Positions 34,803-43,923 of a stretch of 64,000 bases of DNA are shown piece by piece. The stretch is from an uncultured Muribaculaceae bacterium (GTDB taxonomy: Bacteria > Bacteroidota > Bacteroidia > Bacteroidales > Muribaculaceae). Made by a program: the position numbers and the translations under genes. Location: the NCBI GenBank assembly GCA_910588035.1, contig CAJUPY010000006.1, positions 1-64,000 on the forward strand, read 5' to 3'. Under the pieces are notes generated by a model. That model was not told where the DNA came from. It saw only the letters and a list, made by a program, of their open reading frames with translations, and did not search any database. Within the stretch, counting starts at the first letter, position 1, and each line of letters starts with the position of its first letter.

Positions 34803-35836
34803 AGCTTTATCTGCCTTATGTGGCTGACCAGAACCTCCCGGCTATTGTTGTGTAGAGCTTCGTTTCTCAAGGTCTCGGCGCGCGACACAAATGAACTGAA
34901 ATCATTGTGGTACTCATAATTGAGGGCGGTCATTATGTCGGTCAGTTTCTCTAAGTGATCTTCGGGCGAAGCATAGGCGTAGTGGAAAAACATGTCTCTG
35001 TTCGCAAATTCGTTTACGGTCGCTATTTCAGGAATAATTACATTGATGCCGGCTGAGCAGGCGTAATATACAACACCCGAATTCAGACTTGACGTCATGT
35101 CGTAGGGAAGAATCAGCGCGTCGCTCTCGTCAAACAGAGAGTTGACAGCATCATCGTCGAGATGCCCGGGTCTGAACGAAACATTGCTTATGGCACCGGC
35201 CTTATCGGAAATTTCGGTCTGGTAATCGGGTGTGAAGACTTTTCCGGCAATGATAAATCTGATGTCGGGAAATCTGGCGGCGAGCGACAGAATAAGTTCT
35301 ATGTTTTTGTAGGGTCTTATCAGTCCAAAAAAAGTTACCGTCGGTCTTTCGCATGGTCTGGCTCCATATTTTTTTAGTCTGCAGTGATAGAGAGGGTGTG
35401 GAACTTTTATAATTTTTGACGTCATGTCGGCCCCTGCGATCTCGTTTACGACCTGGCGGCTGTCGTCACTTAGAATCACTATGTTGTCTGCGGCTCTGAG
35501 TGTCATTTGAAACAACCGGCGACAGATGCTGTGATATTTCACCTCATGGGGCATTCTGTTATGCATGACCGTGATTATTTTCTTGCGGAATAATTTCAGG
35601 AGCAACAAAGCACCTGCTTTCCTGAGAACCTCTTTAGTCACGCTGAGTGTATCTTTGGCATAGAGCGATTCAAACCAGTTGAGCCACACACCGTCGATTT
35701 CAGTTATGGTAGAGCGAATCGGAGCAAGTGAAACGAGTTCTATATCCGGGAATGCCTCTCTAAGCGCATTCTTGATATGGTCGATATAGTGGTTGCCGTC
35801 GGTGGTGACATCGGGATAAAAAGCAAGTTTATTCAT
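34799..35836 (-). CDS. GT-B glycosyltransferase
   Basis: A 345-residue protein with the two-Rossmann pattern of GT-B enzymes: N-terminal domain with LVSLAPIRSTITE and an HNRMPHE segment, then VTFFGLIRPYKNIELILSLAARF (about 175-195) and DALILPYDMTSSLNSGVVYYACSAG (about 255-280), the acceptor/donor-binding region of family 4-like transferases. It overlaps its neighbours by four bases (GT2) and eight bases (flippase). Donor sugar unknown. Confidence 0.85.
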   Translation of the reverse strand: MNKLAFYPDVTTDGNHYIDHIKNALREAFPDIELVSLAPIRSTITEIDGVWLNWFESLYAKDTLSVTKEVLRKAGALLLLKLFRKKIITVMHNRMPHEVKYHSICRRLFQMTLRAADNIVILSDDSRQVVNEIAGADMTSKIIKVPHPLYHCRLKKYGARPCERPTVTFFGLIRPYKNIELILSLAARFPDIRFIIAGKVFTPDYQTEISDKAGAISNVSFRPGHLDDDAVNSLFDESDALILPYDMTSSLNSGVVYYACSAGINVIIPEIATVNEFANRDMFFHYAYASPEDHLEKLTDIMTALNYEYHNDFSSFVSRAETLRNEALHNNSREVLVSHIRQIKL

Positions 35837-37355
35837 GACTGCGGAGTTTAAGTTTTGCCAGAAGTTGCCTTCTCGATTGGTTGTTCAGAATAAAAAAGAT
35901 GAAAAACAGGCCGAAACAAACGATAGAGATTCCACACGTGACGATCAGTCTGAGCCAGCCCTCGTCAAAAAGGTTGCAGACGTACACTGTCACTACCGAA
36001 GTGGCAAATGTCACAGCCGTGACAGGCAGGTAGCTACCGGTAACTATCGCAGTCACATTGATGCGGCATATGTTGATTTTCAATATAACTAACGAGACAA
36101 TGAATGAGAGAGCCGACAGAGGAATCATGACAGCATAGGAATTGATGACGCCGGCATCCAGACGAAAAAGCATGAACAGCGATAGAGGCTGAAGCAGGCT
36201 GCATATTCCGGTGAGTATCGAGTAGGTTCTTATCTTTCCGGTTGCCTGGATGGCGGAGTTGATGACAAATGATGCGACATTAAACGCAGTCGCAATGAGA
36301 ATGATGCGGGTCATCCCGACAGTGAACTGCGGTACATTGCCAAGCCATAGGCTCAAGACAAAGGGGGCTTCGAAAATCAATGGTGTCACAAGAGTGAGAT
36401 ACATGCACAGTGTATAGTCTGTGGCTGTTTTGATCAATGGCTGAAGGTCTTCGATTGTCTGAGAGGCGTATTGTTTGATTATCTGTGGCCTGAACGCAAG
36501 AGCGATGCTGAAAGCGAATCCCTTCAGGGTCCCTTGAACCAAGATGGCAATTCCGTTTGCGGCATTGACCGCAGCCCCAAGGAAGTAGTTCAGGACCAAC
36601 GCATAGCCCTGCACACCTACTGCATTGCTCATGTTGCCGAAAAGATCAAATCCTGAAAATGACAGGAGCGATTTGACGGTTTCGCGATCGGGACGCGATG
36701 ACAGGCGGCAGTCTTTGAATCGGGTGGTGACATAGAAAGTGTAGCAACCGAAACTAACAGCCGAGATCATAAGAGTCAGAGCACTGTAAAGAATCAGTTT
36801 ATTGCAGTCGAAGACCAACAGCATGTAGACGATCAGCAGTTTCAGAATGACGTTCACAATTTCCATGCAGGCATAGAAATCCATTGATTCGTAAGCGATG
36901 ACAGCTCCGGCGTAGGGCGATTGTACGATGCAGATGAACATTGATATTACGGCAAACTGAAAGACCCAGTTGGCGGCCGTCAGTGATCCTTCCGGCAATA
37001 CCAGCATGTTGTTCACATACCAGACTCCGGCTGTTTCGAAAATTACGGTCATGAACACCGCAAGTAGTAAATGAACGGTCACAGCCGATGAAAATGTGCG
37101 TTTCAACATCGTGGTGTCGCCCTGACCGAGATAGAAGGTTATGAAACGTGCACTCGCTGAAGACATCGATGTGTTGAGAAATGCAATCATGCCGATGACA
37201 CCCGCAACTGCCGAATAGATTCCGTAGTCTTCCACTCCGAGTGTCGCCAGAACCACTCTCGATGTGTAGAGAGAGACAATAACCGACACTATCATGCGCA
37301 GATAGAGCATGAGGGCATTTCGTTTTATTCGGCGTTTATCATTCTCTGATATCAT
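35829..37355 (-). CDS. oligosaccharide flippase-like membrane protein
   Basis: A 508-residue integral membrane protein with about 12-14 hydrophobic segments and the features of the MOP/Wzx superfamily (LYLRMIVSVIVSLYTSRVVLATLG start; LNYFLGAAVNAANGIA). It would flip lipid-linked oligosaccharides to the periplasmic face. Its paralogue lies 13 bases upstream on the same strand, and a glycosyltransferase gene overlaps its end. Tandem flippases suggest two substrates or a recent duplication. Confidence 0.85.
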   Translation of the reverse strand: MISENDKRRIKRNALMLYLRMIVSVIVSLYTSRVVLATLGVEDYGIYSAVAGVIGMIAFLNTSMSSASARFITFYLGQGDTTMLKRTFSSAVTVHLLLAVFMTVIFETAGVWYVNNMLVLPEGSLTAANWVFQFAVISMFICIVQSPYAGAVIAYESMDFYACMEIVNVILKLLIVYMLLVFDCNKLILYSALTLMISAVSFGCYTFYVTTRFKDCRLSSRPDRETVKSLLSFSGFDLFGNMSNAVGVQGYALVLNYFLGAAVNAANGIAILVQGTLKGFAFSIALAFRPQIIKQYASQTIEDLQPLIKTATDYTLCMYLTLVTPLIFEAPFVLSLWLGNVPQFTVGMTRIILIATAFNVASFVINSAIQATGKIRTYSILTGICSLLQPLSLFMLFRLDAGVINSYAVMIPLSALSFIVSLVILKINICRINVTAIVTGSYLPVTAVTFATSVVTVYVCNLFDEGWLRLIVTCGISIVCFGLFFIFFILNNQSRRQLLAKLKLRSHE

Positions 37356-37368
37356 CTGAGTGATTTCT

Positions 37369-38859
37369 TTACGTTATTGGTCGCTGCGCTTTAGTGAATG
37401 CCGAACGGCATATCATTGCTGTGACGGCTACATATGTCGCGGTTGTCAGAGCGACGTTTGCCAGAATGTGGATATTTCCACATATTTTCATAATGACAAC
37501 TGCAACGATGACACCAGGCACACATTTGCAGTATGACCAGAAGGCCGAGTGGACTATGGCGGCCACGTCAAACTGTCTTATAGTTCGGTTTGCCGCCAGT
37601 AAGTTGAAAAATATGCATGTCATGGCACACGGAACCGGTATCAGGTATGCAATCAATGGCGACTGCCAGTTCTTGAGCACAATGAATGAGGCTGCAAATG
37701 ATAATGATGTGATGCTTCCATTCAAGATCGACACCAATTTGATTCTTCCTGTCGCCATCACGGCCGACGAGGTGATGCGTAAAAGAGGTTCAAGAACCAC
37801 GACAGCCATTACCGCCGGGAGCAGCGACGTCGTGTGTGCCGGAACAGAGTCAAGCCAAAGGCAAAGCAAACGGTCACCACACAAAAACACGGGAACGGTT
37901 ATCATGCATGTCAGGGGAATACAGAGACGACACGCGTCGGTCATTACTTTTGTCATTTCCCTGATGTCATCTGACGCGAAATGTTTGAAAATAGCCGGCT
38001 TGAAAGCCATGGCCGGAGATCCGGCCATGTTGGTGGCCGCCTGGGCTACTTTGCGGCAAAGGGCTACGGCTGCTGAATATCCAAGACCGAAAAAGATGTT
38101 CAGGCAGACGTCAGTGGCATTGACAGTCAATGTACCTGTGATTCGTGACGACAGATCCCAACCCGACAGTAATGCCATTTTCTTGATTGAGTTTATGCGC
38201 AATTTCTGATCGCGACATTCGCTGAAGTGCAGCTTGCAATAAAAAATGTAGATTGCGGTAACCGAAATCTCACACAGCAATGAAAGTAACGCATATGTTT
38301 CAAGCTTAAATTCATGAGCTATTGATACATAAACGGCCACACCTAATCTAAGTGAGACATTGATGCTTTCTACAATCGCATAAAATGACATTTTTTCGTG
38401 TGCGGTCACTGCTGCGGCATATACACCTCTGACGACAGATAAGGCGGCAGACAGAGACGCAAGCACCAATACGAATGATGCCGGACCGGTCATGGAATGT
38501 GGTATTGTCAACCAATATCTGATCAACAGCAGTCCGGTTGGAATTGCGACAACGGGCAACAGAATGGCGTAGATAAGATGAAGAGTCAACGCGTTGGAAA
38601 ATATGTGGTGGAGATGTGTCGCGCTGTTTATCTCACAGGCGATGAAACGTGATGATGATTCTGTCAATGAGCTGTTTATGAACGAGAATGTGCCTACAAT
38701 TGCAGAAATGACGCCGACAATGCCGAAATCATCTATGCCAAGAGCCGACAACACCAGACGCGACGTATAGAACCCTACTGCAATTGCAATCATCATTCTG
38801 AGCGTCAGAATCATGGCATTGCGTCGGTGGTGAGGGTTGTCAGTCGATAAGTTGTCCAT
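37369..38859 (-). CDS. oligosaccharide flippase-like membrane protein
   Basis: A 496-residue Wzx-like membrane protein resembling its downstream neighbour in order and motifs (TLRMMIAIAVGFYTSRLVLSALGIDDFG against the neighbour's LRMIVSVIVSLYTSRVVLATLGVEDYG), so the two are paralogues. I chose the start at 38859 (MDNLSTDNPHHRRN) because a perfect promoter at 38869-38900 lies just upstream of it; the longer frame to 38949 would run through the promoter and a terminator. First gene of the glycan operon. Confidence 0.85.
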   Translation of the reverse strand: MDNLSTDNPHHRRNAMILTLRMMIAIAVGFYTSRLVLSALGIDDFGIVGVISAIVGTFSFINSSLTESSSRFIACEINSATHLHHIFSNALTLHLIYAILLPVVAIPTGLLLIRYWLTIPHSMTGPASFVLVLASLSAALSVVRGVYAAAVTAHEKMSFYAIVESINVSLRLGVAVYVSIAHEFKLETYALLSLLCEISVTAIYIFYCKLHFSECRDQKLRINSIKKMALLSGWDLSSRITGTLTVNATDVCLNIFFGLGYSAAVALCRKVAQAATNMAGSPAMAFKPAIFKHFASDDIREMTKVMTDACRLCIPLTCMITVPVFLCGDRLLCLWLDSVPAHTTSLLPAVMAVVVLEPLLRITSSAVMATGRIKLVSILNGSITSLSFAASFIVLKNWQSPLIAYLIPVPCAMTCIFFNLLAANRTIRQFDVAAIVHSAFWSYCKCVPGVIVAVVIMKICGNIHILANVALTTATYVAVTAMICRSAFTKAQRPIT

Positions 38860-38868
38860 AATTAAGTG

Positions 38869-38900
38869 CAAATGTAATACTTTGTCATTTATATTGCAAA
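38869..38900 (-). promoter_or_regulatory. Promoter of the glycan operon
   Basis: Minus-strand TTTG (38897-38900), exactly 20 bases, TACATTTG (38869-38876), a perfect match. The start codon is only 10 bases downstream, so the mRNA leader is very short. Confidence 0.8.
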
Positions 38901-38930
38901 AAAATAACGCCCGCCGATCTCGGCGGGCGT
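38898..38930 (-). terminator. Terminator of the trpB2 gene
   Basis: ACGCCCGCCGA (38907-38917) pairs perfectly with TCGGCGGGCGT (38920-38930); a T-rich tail (TTATTTTTTTG, minus strand) follows, running into the -33 box of the glycan promoter. Confidence 0.9.
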
Positions 38931-38945
38931 CATGTCGGTTTTTAA

Positions 38946-40307
38946 TCAAATCAGTTTTTCGAGTTTGCTTACGTTCTCGGCGATTTGTTCGTCGGTTACT
39001 TTGAAATTAGACAGATCGCCGGCAAGATACTGATCATATGCTGCCATATCGATCAAGCCGTGTCCCGATAGGTTGAACAGAATGACCTTTGACCGACCTT
39101 CTTCATCGGCTCGTTTAGCCTCTCTGATAGCTGTCGCAATGGCGTGGCTGCTCTCGGGGGCGGGTATGATTCCCTCTGAGCGTGCAAACAGTTGTGCGGC
39201 TGCAAATGTCTCGAGTTGCGGAATGTCAGCAGCCTCAATCAATCCGTCGGCTTTGAGTTGGCTTACGATCGCGCCGGCACCGTGGTAGCGCAGGCCACCG
39301 GCGTGAATGTTTGCAGGAGCGAAGTCGTGACCGAGTGTGAACATCGGAATTAGCGGTGTATAACCGGCTTCATCTCCAAAGTCATACTGCAGGACTCCAT
39401 GAGTCAGTTTGGGGCATGATTCGGGTTCTGCCGCAATGAAGCGTGTGTTGTGCTCACCTGTGAAGTTGTGGCGTAGGAATGGAAAGGTGATGCCTGAGAA
39501 ATTGCTGCCACCGCCGAAGCAACCGATGACAATGTCGGGATATTCACCTGCCATTTGCATCTGACGTTCCGCTTCAAGCCCGATGACAGTCTGATGAAGT
39601 GCGACATGGTTCATTACCGACCCGAGAACATATTTGCAATTGGGTGTCGATGTCGCAAGTTCGACGGCCTCTGAAATTGCGGTTCCAAGCGACCCCTGGT
39701 AGTTCGGGTTATCTGTAATTATTTTACGTCCGGCTTTGGTCGACATGCTTGGAGAAGCGATCACCTCCGCACCATAGGTCTGCATGATCGAGCGACGATA
39801 TGGCTTTTGGTTGTAGCTTACCTTGACCATGTAGACGGCGAGCTCAAGCCCGAAATGACGGGCGGCAAGCGAAAGGGCTGCTCCCCACTGACCGGCACCG
39901 GTTTCGGTTGTTATGTTTGTGACTCCTTGTTTTTTGGCGTAATAGGCCTGGGGGATGGCTGAGTTGAGTTTGTGGGAACCGACCGGGCTTACACTTTCAT
40001 TTTTAAAATATATGTGTGAGCTTGTGCCGAGTGCTTTTTCCAGCCCGCGTGCTCTGACGAGCGGTGTCGGTCTCCAGATGCGGTACATATCTCTGACTTC
40101 ATCGGGGATTTCGATCCATTTGTCAGTGTCGTTGAATTCCTGCCGTGACGCTTCTTCGGTGAAGAGCGGGAACAGATCTTCGGCTTTGAGGGGTTGCTTG
40201 GTCGCGGGATTCAACATCGGACGCGGTTTTGTCGGCATTTCTGCGAGAACGTTATACCATGCGGTGGGTATATCTGATTCCTGAAGGATAAATTTCTTTG
40301 ATTCCAT
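38946..40307 (-). CDS. TrpB2-type tryptophan synthase beta chain-like enzyme
   Basis: A 453-residue PLP enzyme. PLP Lys113 lies in GSHKLNSA, with KNESVSPVG before it, and the phosphate loop reads GCFGGGSNFSG. The N-terminal 75 residues match the TrpB2 extension, and no trpA is beside it, so it may form tryptophan from indole and serine as a stand-alone enzyme. I start it at 40307 (MESKKFILQESD); the longer frame to 40457 begins with an unrelated hydrophobic stretch and runs through the promoter at 40344. Standing alone, it is not part of an operon; its terminator overlaps the next promoter. Confidence 0.92.
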   Translation of the reverse strand: MESKKFILQESDIPTAWYNVLAEMPTKPRPMLNPATKQPLKAEDLFPLFTEEASRQEFNDTDKWIEIPDEVRDMYRIWRPTPLVRARGLEKALGTSSHIYFKNESVSPVGSHKLNSAIPQAYYAKKQGVTNITTETGAGQWGAALSLAARHFGLELAVYMVKVSYNQKPYRRSIMQTYGAEVIASPSMSTKAGRKIITDNPNYQGSLGTAISEAVELATSTPNCKYVLGSVMNHVALHQTVIGLEAERQMQMAGEYPDIVIGCFGGGSNFSGITFPFLRHNFTGEHNTRFIAAEPESCPKLTHGVLQYDFGDEAGYTPLIPMFTLGHDFAPANIHAGGLRYHGAGAIVSQLKADGLIEAADIPQLETFAAAQLFARSEGIIPAPESSHAIATAIREAKRADEEGRSKVILFNLSGHGLIDMAAYDQYLAGDLSNFKVTDEQIAENVSKLEKLI

Positions 40308-40343
40308 AATTCTGTCGTTTTTTACAGTTGATTTGTTATGCGG

Positions 40344-40351
40344 CAAAATTA
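40344..40351 (-). promoter_or_regulatory. trpB2 promoter, -7 box
   Basis: Minus-strand TAATTTTG (perfect -7) with TTTG at 40370-40373, an 18-base spacer. The start is about 37 bases downstream. Confidence 0.55.
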
Positions 40352-40457
40352 CACAAAATTCAATAAATACAAAGATTTTAATGAAAAAATATTTACCTAA
40401 ACTCAAAAAACATGCATAAATCGGCGTTATGTCAAGGAATAAAGAATAAATATACAA

Positions 40458-41168
40458 TCAGTCTAACATGTTTGAGTAGATAGAATCAATTTTCTGGTTC
40501 AAAACATCATCGAGATCTTCAAGTTTTACCTCCTTGATTCTGTCGGGAGTTTTTCTGTCGGTTGGAGTTGTCTGCTTTTTTTCAGGCGTCATTTTTTTCG
40601 ATGATTCTTTTCTGAATTTCGTTACGCGGCCCGAACTGTGATAGTTTGTGACATAATATTTTTCATCAAGATCTGAGACAATGACTCCTTTTGAAGATGA
40701 GGCATGAATCATTTTGCCGTCACCGATATACATGCCGACATGAGACACCTTTCCCCGTCCTTTTCTTGAAGTGAAGAATACGAGGTCACCGACATCGAGA
40801 TCAGAACGTTTGATTGATTTGCAGAAATCGCGTTGTTTTGTTGTCGACCGGGGTAATTTGATACTTGCTGCTCTGTCATAGACTTCCATTACAAAGCCTG
40901 AGCAATCAGTTCCGGAACGGGAGTGACCACCATAGACATATCTTGTTCCGAGCCATTTACGGGCTTCATCAAGCAGTTTTCGTGATTTCGGATCAAGATT
41001 CCGGTCATTTTTATATGACGGTTCCGGTCGGTGGCCGCCATGGCTCTTTCCTGCATCGTAGATCGGATCACGGGCAAATTTCTTACTGCTTGAACATGAC
41101 GATAACATTGCCGCCGAAAACAGCAACGCAACCGCTATATTCATATATGAGATCCGTTTCAGGTACAT
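40458..41168 (-). CDS. NlpC/P60 (C40) cell-wall peptidase lipoprotein
   Basis: A 236-residue lipoprotein (lipobox LSSC, Cys25). The NlpC/P60 domain (about 60-195) has Cys89 in GTDCSGF, His143 in VSHVGMYI and His155 in KMIHASS. It resembles Spr-type murein endopeptidases that cut peptide cross-links as the wall grows. The C-terminal 50 residues (about 185-236) are Lys/Glu-rich and likely flexible. It has its own promoter, and lies 150 bases from the trpB2 start. A later Met (residue 9) is possible as the start. Confidence 0.9.
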   Translation of the reverse strand: MYLKRISYMNIAVALLFSAAMLSSCSSSKKFARDPIYDAGKSHGGHRPEPSYKNDRNLDPKSRKLLDEARKWLGTRYVYGGHSRSGTDCSGFVMEVYDRAASIKLPRSTTKQRDFCKSIKRSDLDVGDLVFFTSRKGRGKVSHVGMYIGDGKMIHASSSKGVIVSDLDEKYYVTNYHSSGRVTKFRKESSKKMTPEKKQTTPTDRKTPDRIKEVKLEDLDDVLNQKIDSIYSNMLD

Positions 41169-41187
41169 TTAGAGCGAGTTAGTGTCA

Positions 41188-41219
41188 CAAAAATACATGA
41201 AAAAACAAACACAGCCAAA
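41188..41219 (-). promoter_or_regulatory. Promoter of the NlpC/P60 lipoprotein gene
   Basis: Minus-strand TTTG (41216-41219), exactly 20 bases, then TATTTTTG (41188-41195), a perfect match, 20 bases from the start codon. Confidence 0.7.
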
Positions 41220-41360
41220 ATAAAAGGCCGTTGAGTCCCATTTTATATCATATTGTCTAATTTTCACAACTTTTTCACCAAAAAAAGTTACTCATTCAGA
41301 ACGTAATATTAAAGAAGTATAAATAGCATTCAATGTAGATTACAGGTCACAATAAAACGC

Positions 41361-41368
41361 TATATTTG
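41361..41368 (+). promoter_or_regulatory. HtrA gene promoter, -7 box
   Basis: TATATTTG, a perfect -7 box, 57 bases before the ATG. No clear -33 TTTG. Confidence 0.5.
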
Positions 41369-41376
41369 CCGTCATA

Positions 41377-41393
41377 AAGTTAAAATTTAACTT
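41377..41393 (+). promoter_or_regulatory. 17-bp palindrome in the HtrA leader
   Basis: AAGTTAAA-A-TTTAACTT is a perfect inverted repeat of two 8-base arms just downstream of the -7 box. It could be an operator or an RNA hairpin that controls the heat-shock-type protease; neither is shown. Confidence 0.35.
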
Positions 41394-41424
41394 AATGAAT
41401 TCATCAATTTAACATATAAAGAAT

Positions 41425-42948
41425 ATGAACAGCATCTTAAAGACCACATTAATCGCATGTGGGGCAGCGGTTTGCACATCGGCTGCCACATTCCTTGCAT
41501 TTGCAACGACCACTGCCGATGTCAGTCCGGCGCAGTTATTTACGGAATCGGGTGCTTTCTACACCGTTGCACAGACTCCGGAGCAGGAACCGACAGATTT
41601 TGTCACCGCCGCCGAGTCGACGGTCAACGGCGTTGTCAGCATCAAAAGCTTTGCCACGCCGAGAGGATATGGAAATCAGGGAGGATATTCACAGTCGCCC
41701 TATTCAGATCCGTTCTTTGATTTCTTTTTCGGTGGCGGACGCCGTCAGCAACAACCGAGACAGCAGCAACCCCAGGAACCGCGTCAGACGGGTCTCGGCT
41801 CGGGTGTCATACTTAGTTCCGACGGATATATCGTGACCAATAACCATGTCATCGAAGGCGCGGAGAAACTTGAGGTGACATTGAATGACAACCGTAGTTT
41901 CAATGCGACTGTCATTGGCTCTGATCCGGCAACCGATCTCGCACTGATCAAAATCGACGCAGACAAACTTCATGTGATACCTGTCGGAGACTCAGAGCAT
42001 CTGAAGGTCGGAGAATGGGTGCTGGCCGTTGGAAATCCATTTGGTTTTACTTCGACTGTCACCAAAGGCATTGTCAGTGCCAAAGCCAGAAACATTTCGT
42101 CAATAACTCGCACGACACCTTCCGGAATCGAATCGTTTATCCAGACCGATGCCGCTGTGAACCCCGGTAATTCTGGTGGGGCTCTTGTCAATTTGCGAGG
42201 TGAGCTGGTCGGCATCAATACCGCAATTTATTCCCAGACCGGAAATTTCGCAGGCTACTCTTTTGCAATTCCGACTTCGATCGTGAAGAAAGTTGTCACA
42301 GATATAAAACAGTATGGCACGGTTCAACGCGCTATTCTCGGAGTGTCATTCACCGAACTCACTCCCGAACTGGCAAAAAAGAAAGGTATCACCGCAGTGT
42401 CTAAAGGCATTCACGTGGAGGAGGTCACAGACCGCAGCGCGGCGATCCAGGCCGGCTTGCGTCCCGGTGACGTGATTGTCGAGATCGCAGGTAACCCGAC
42501 GGAGAGCACGGCTCAACTTCAGGAGGAGATTGCCAAACATCGCCCCGGTGACAAGGTGAATATCACTTACTATCGTGACAACCAGAAACGCAATGTAGTT
42601 GTAACACTCAGAAACACGCAGGGCGATACGACAGTGACGCGTTCGGGCGACGTGATTGAGCTCGGTTGTGCGTTCAAGCCTGTTTCTGAAGAGACACGCC
42701 GTCAGCTTGAGATCTCGGGCGGAGTTCAGGTGACCGGACTCAAGGAAGGCAAGTTTCAGAAGGCCGGTATAAAAGACGGATTCATTATCCTTGATATTAA
42801 TAATTCGCGTGTTACATCGGCTGATGATGTTGAGAAAATCTACAATGCGATAATGAGAGATGATTCAGGCTATGATAAGGTGATGTTCATCACCGGCATT
42901 TATCCGACAGGACGAAAGGTATATTACGCAGTCGACCTGGCCGAGTGA
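41425..42948 (+). CDS. HtrA/DegP family periplasmic serine protease
   Basis: A 507-residue trypsin-like protease/chaperone for misfolded envelope proteins. Signal peptide about 1-30. The catalytic triad is His141 (TNNHVIEG), Asp171 (ATDLALIK) and Ser250 (NPGNSGGAL). A Gln/Arg/Pro-rich low-complexity loop (about 80-122) precedes the triad, typical of the Q-linker in this family. Two PDZ domains follow (about 320-405 and 415-505). Promoter box and a palindrome lie upstream, and a terminator at 42979 closes the gene, so it is monocistronic. Confidence 0.96.
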   Translation: MNSILKTTLIACGAAVCTSAATFLAFATTTADVSPAQLFTESGAFYTVAQTPEQEPTDFVTAAESTVNGVVSIKSFATPRGYGNQGGYSQSPYSDPFFDFFFGGGRRQQQPRQQQPQEPRQTGLGSGVILSSDGYIVTNNHVIEGAEKLEVTLNDNRSFNATVIGSDPATDLALIKIDADKLHVIPVGDSEHLKVGEWVLAVGNPFGFTSTVTKGIVSAKARNISSITRTTPSGIESFIQTDAAVNPGNSGGALVNLRGELVGINTAIYSQTGNFAGYSFAIPTSIVKKVVTDIKQYGTVQRAILGVSFTELTPELAKKKGITAVSKGIHVEEVTDRSAAIQAGLRPGDVIVEIAGNPTESTAQLQEEIAKHRPGDKVNITYYRDNQKRNVVVTLRNTQGDTTVTRSGDVIELGCAFKPVSEETRRQLEISGGVQVTGLKEGKFQKAGIKDGFIILDINNSRVTSADDVEKIYNAIMRDDSGYDKVMFITGIYPTGRKVYYAVDLAE

Positions 42949-42978
42949 GATAAGAATTTGCAGCTTCCATGACTGATG

Positions 42979-43023
42979 AAATCGGAGACTTTGTGGACCG
43001 ATCCACAGGTTTCCGATTTTTTT
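42979..43023 (+). terminator. Terminator of the HtrA gene
   Basis: AAATCGGA...TCCGATTT outer stem (8 pairs) and TGTGGA/TCCACA inner stem with loop CCGA, then T7 at 43017-43023. Confidence 0.85.
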
Positions 43024-43036
43024 ATGTGCCGTTAGG

Positions 43037-43068
43037 TTTGGATAGGTAAATTGAAATGTCTATTTTTG
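43037..43068 (+). promoter_or_regulatory. Promoter of the 43089 lipoprotein operon
   Basis: TTTG (43037-43040), exactly 20 bases, TATTTTTG (43061-43068); perfect match, 21 bases before the ATG. Confidence 0.8.
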
Positions 43069-43088
43069 TAGTCAGTAAAACATAGAAT

Positions 43089-43550
43089 ATGAAACTTCAT
43101 TTTTTGCACATCGTCTTATCGTTGTTCATCACGTTGTTGGCGGGCAGTTGTTCGGATGACCGTATTGGGGAGAGTCTTGATTCGGCCGATTCGGCAATGG
43201 ACAATAACGACTTTGATATGGCACAGAAGATTTGTAACTCGGTTTCAGACCGCGATTCACTCGCTGATCTGAATACGGTCCAGCTGTGTCGTCTTTCAAT
43301 TCTCTACATGCAGCTTGCCGAGCATGGAGATGAAGATGTCAATGTAGCATGGGCAATGAAGTGCTATCACAAGGCGATGAGTGAACAATCTGATTCAGCT
43401 CAGGCCTATTACGGTTCTTTGCCGGTTGAACGTGTCAAATTCGTGCATATGATGTCATCGCTCAACCGTTCGCTCGCATCACCGAGAGACTTGTTTATCG
43501 AAGAGATGACCGATTCGGTGGAATATCTTGATGTGCATAAAGATTATTAA
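43089..43550 (+). CDS. hypothetical lipoprotein
   Basis: A 153-residue lipoprotein: signal peptide with lipobox LAGSC, Cys at 21. The mature part is helical and acidic, with a TPR-like stretch (LDSADSAMDNNDFDMAQKICN). I do not recognise a family. It starts an operon read into the SUI1-like gene 10 bases later. Function unknown. Confidence 0.7.
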   Translation: MKLHFLHIVLSLFITLLAGSCSDDRIGESLDSADSAMDNNDFDMAQKICNSVSDRDSLADLNTVQLCRLSILYMQLAEHGDEDVNVAWAMKCYHKAMSEQSDSAQAYYGSLPVERVKFVHMMSSLNRSLASPRDLFIEEMTDSVEYLDVHKDY

Positions 43551-43560
43551 ACGACAGATT

Positions 43561-43911
43561 ATGGGGCGCGATGAACAGACATGGCAGGAAAAACTCGCCG
43601 CAGCTTTGAGTGGATTGCCTTCCGGAGATGATGTTATCCCGGATAAGGAGGAGGTCAAACCTGAAAAAAAAGAGGTCGGACGTGTCGACGTGATTCTTGA
43701 ACGTAAAGGACGTGGCGGCAAGACAGCGACTATTGTCACCGGACTCGGGGCTTTGACCGATGGCGAATTGCTTGAGCTGGCATCGAGAATGAAATCGAGA
43801 CTTGCAACCGGTGGATCGGCAAGAGGTGGTGAAATTTTGATTCAGGGAGACAGAAGAGACGACGTGGTCAGATTTCTTAACGGAGCCGGCTACAAGGCTC
43901 GGAAAATTTGA
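43561..43911 (+). CDS. SUI1/eIF1-like translation factor
   Basis: A 116-residue protein with a flexible acidic N terminus (about 1-40) and a C-terminal SUI1 fold (about 42-116): VDVILERKGRGGKTATIVTG, then SARGGEILIQGDRRDDVV and the FLNGAGYKAR end. This is the bacterial YciH type of eIF1 homologue, thought to influence start-codon fidelity. I chose ATG 43561 because the longer frame (from 43528) overlaps the lipoprotein gene and adds MMCIKIIKRQI, unrelated to the family. The AddA-like gene starts 12 bases after its stop. Confidence 0.88.
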   Translation: MGRDEQTWQEKLAAALSGLPSGDDVIPDKEEVKPEKKEVGRVDVILERKGRGGKTATIVTGLGALTDGELLELASRMKSRLATGGSARGGEILIQGDRRDDVVRFLNGAGYKARKI

Positions 43912-43923
43912 CATACATTCATC

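Noticed and set aside
37394..38209. 271-residue plus-strand frame opposite the first flippase
   Set aside because: Shadow of an integral membrane protein gene; its composition reflects the reverse complement.
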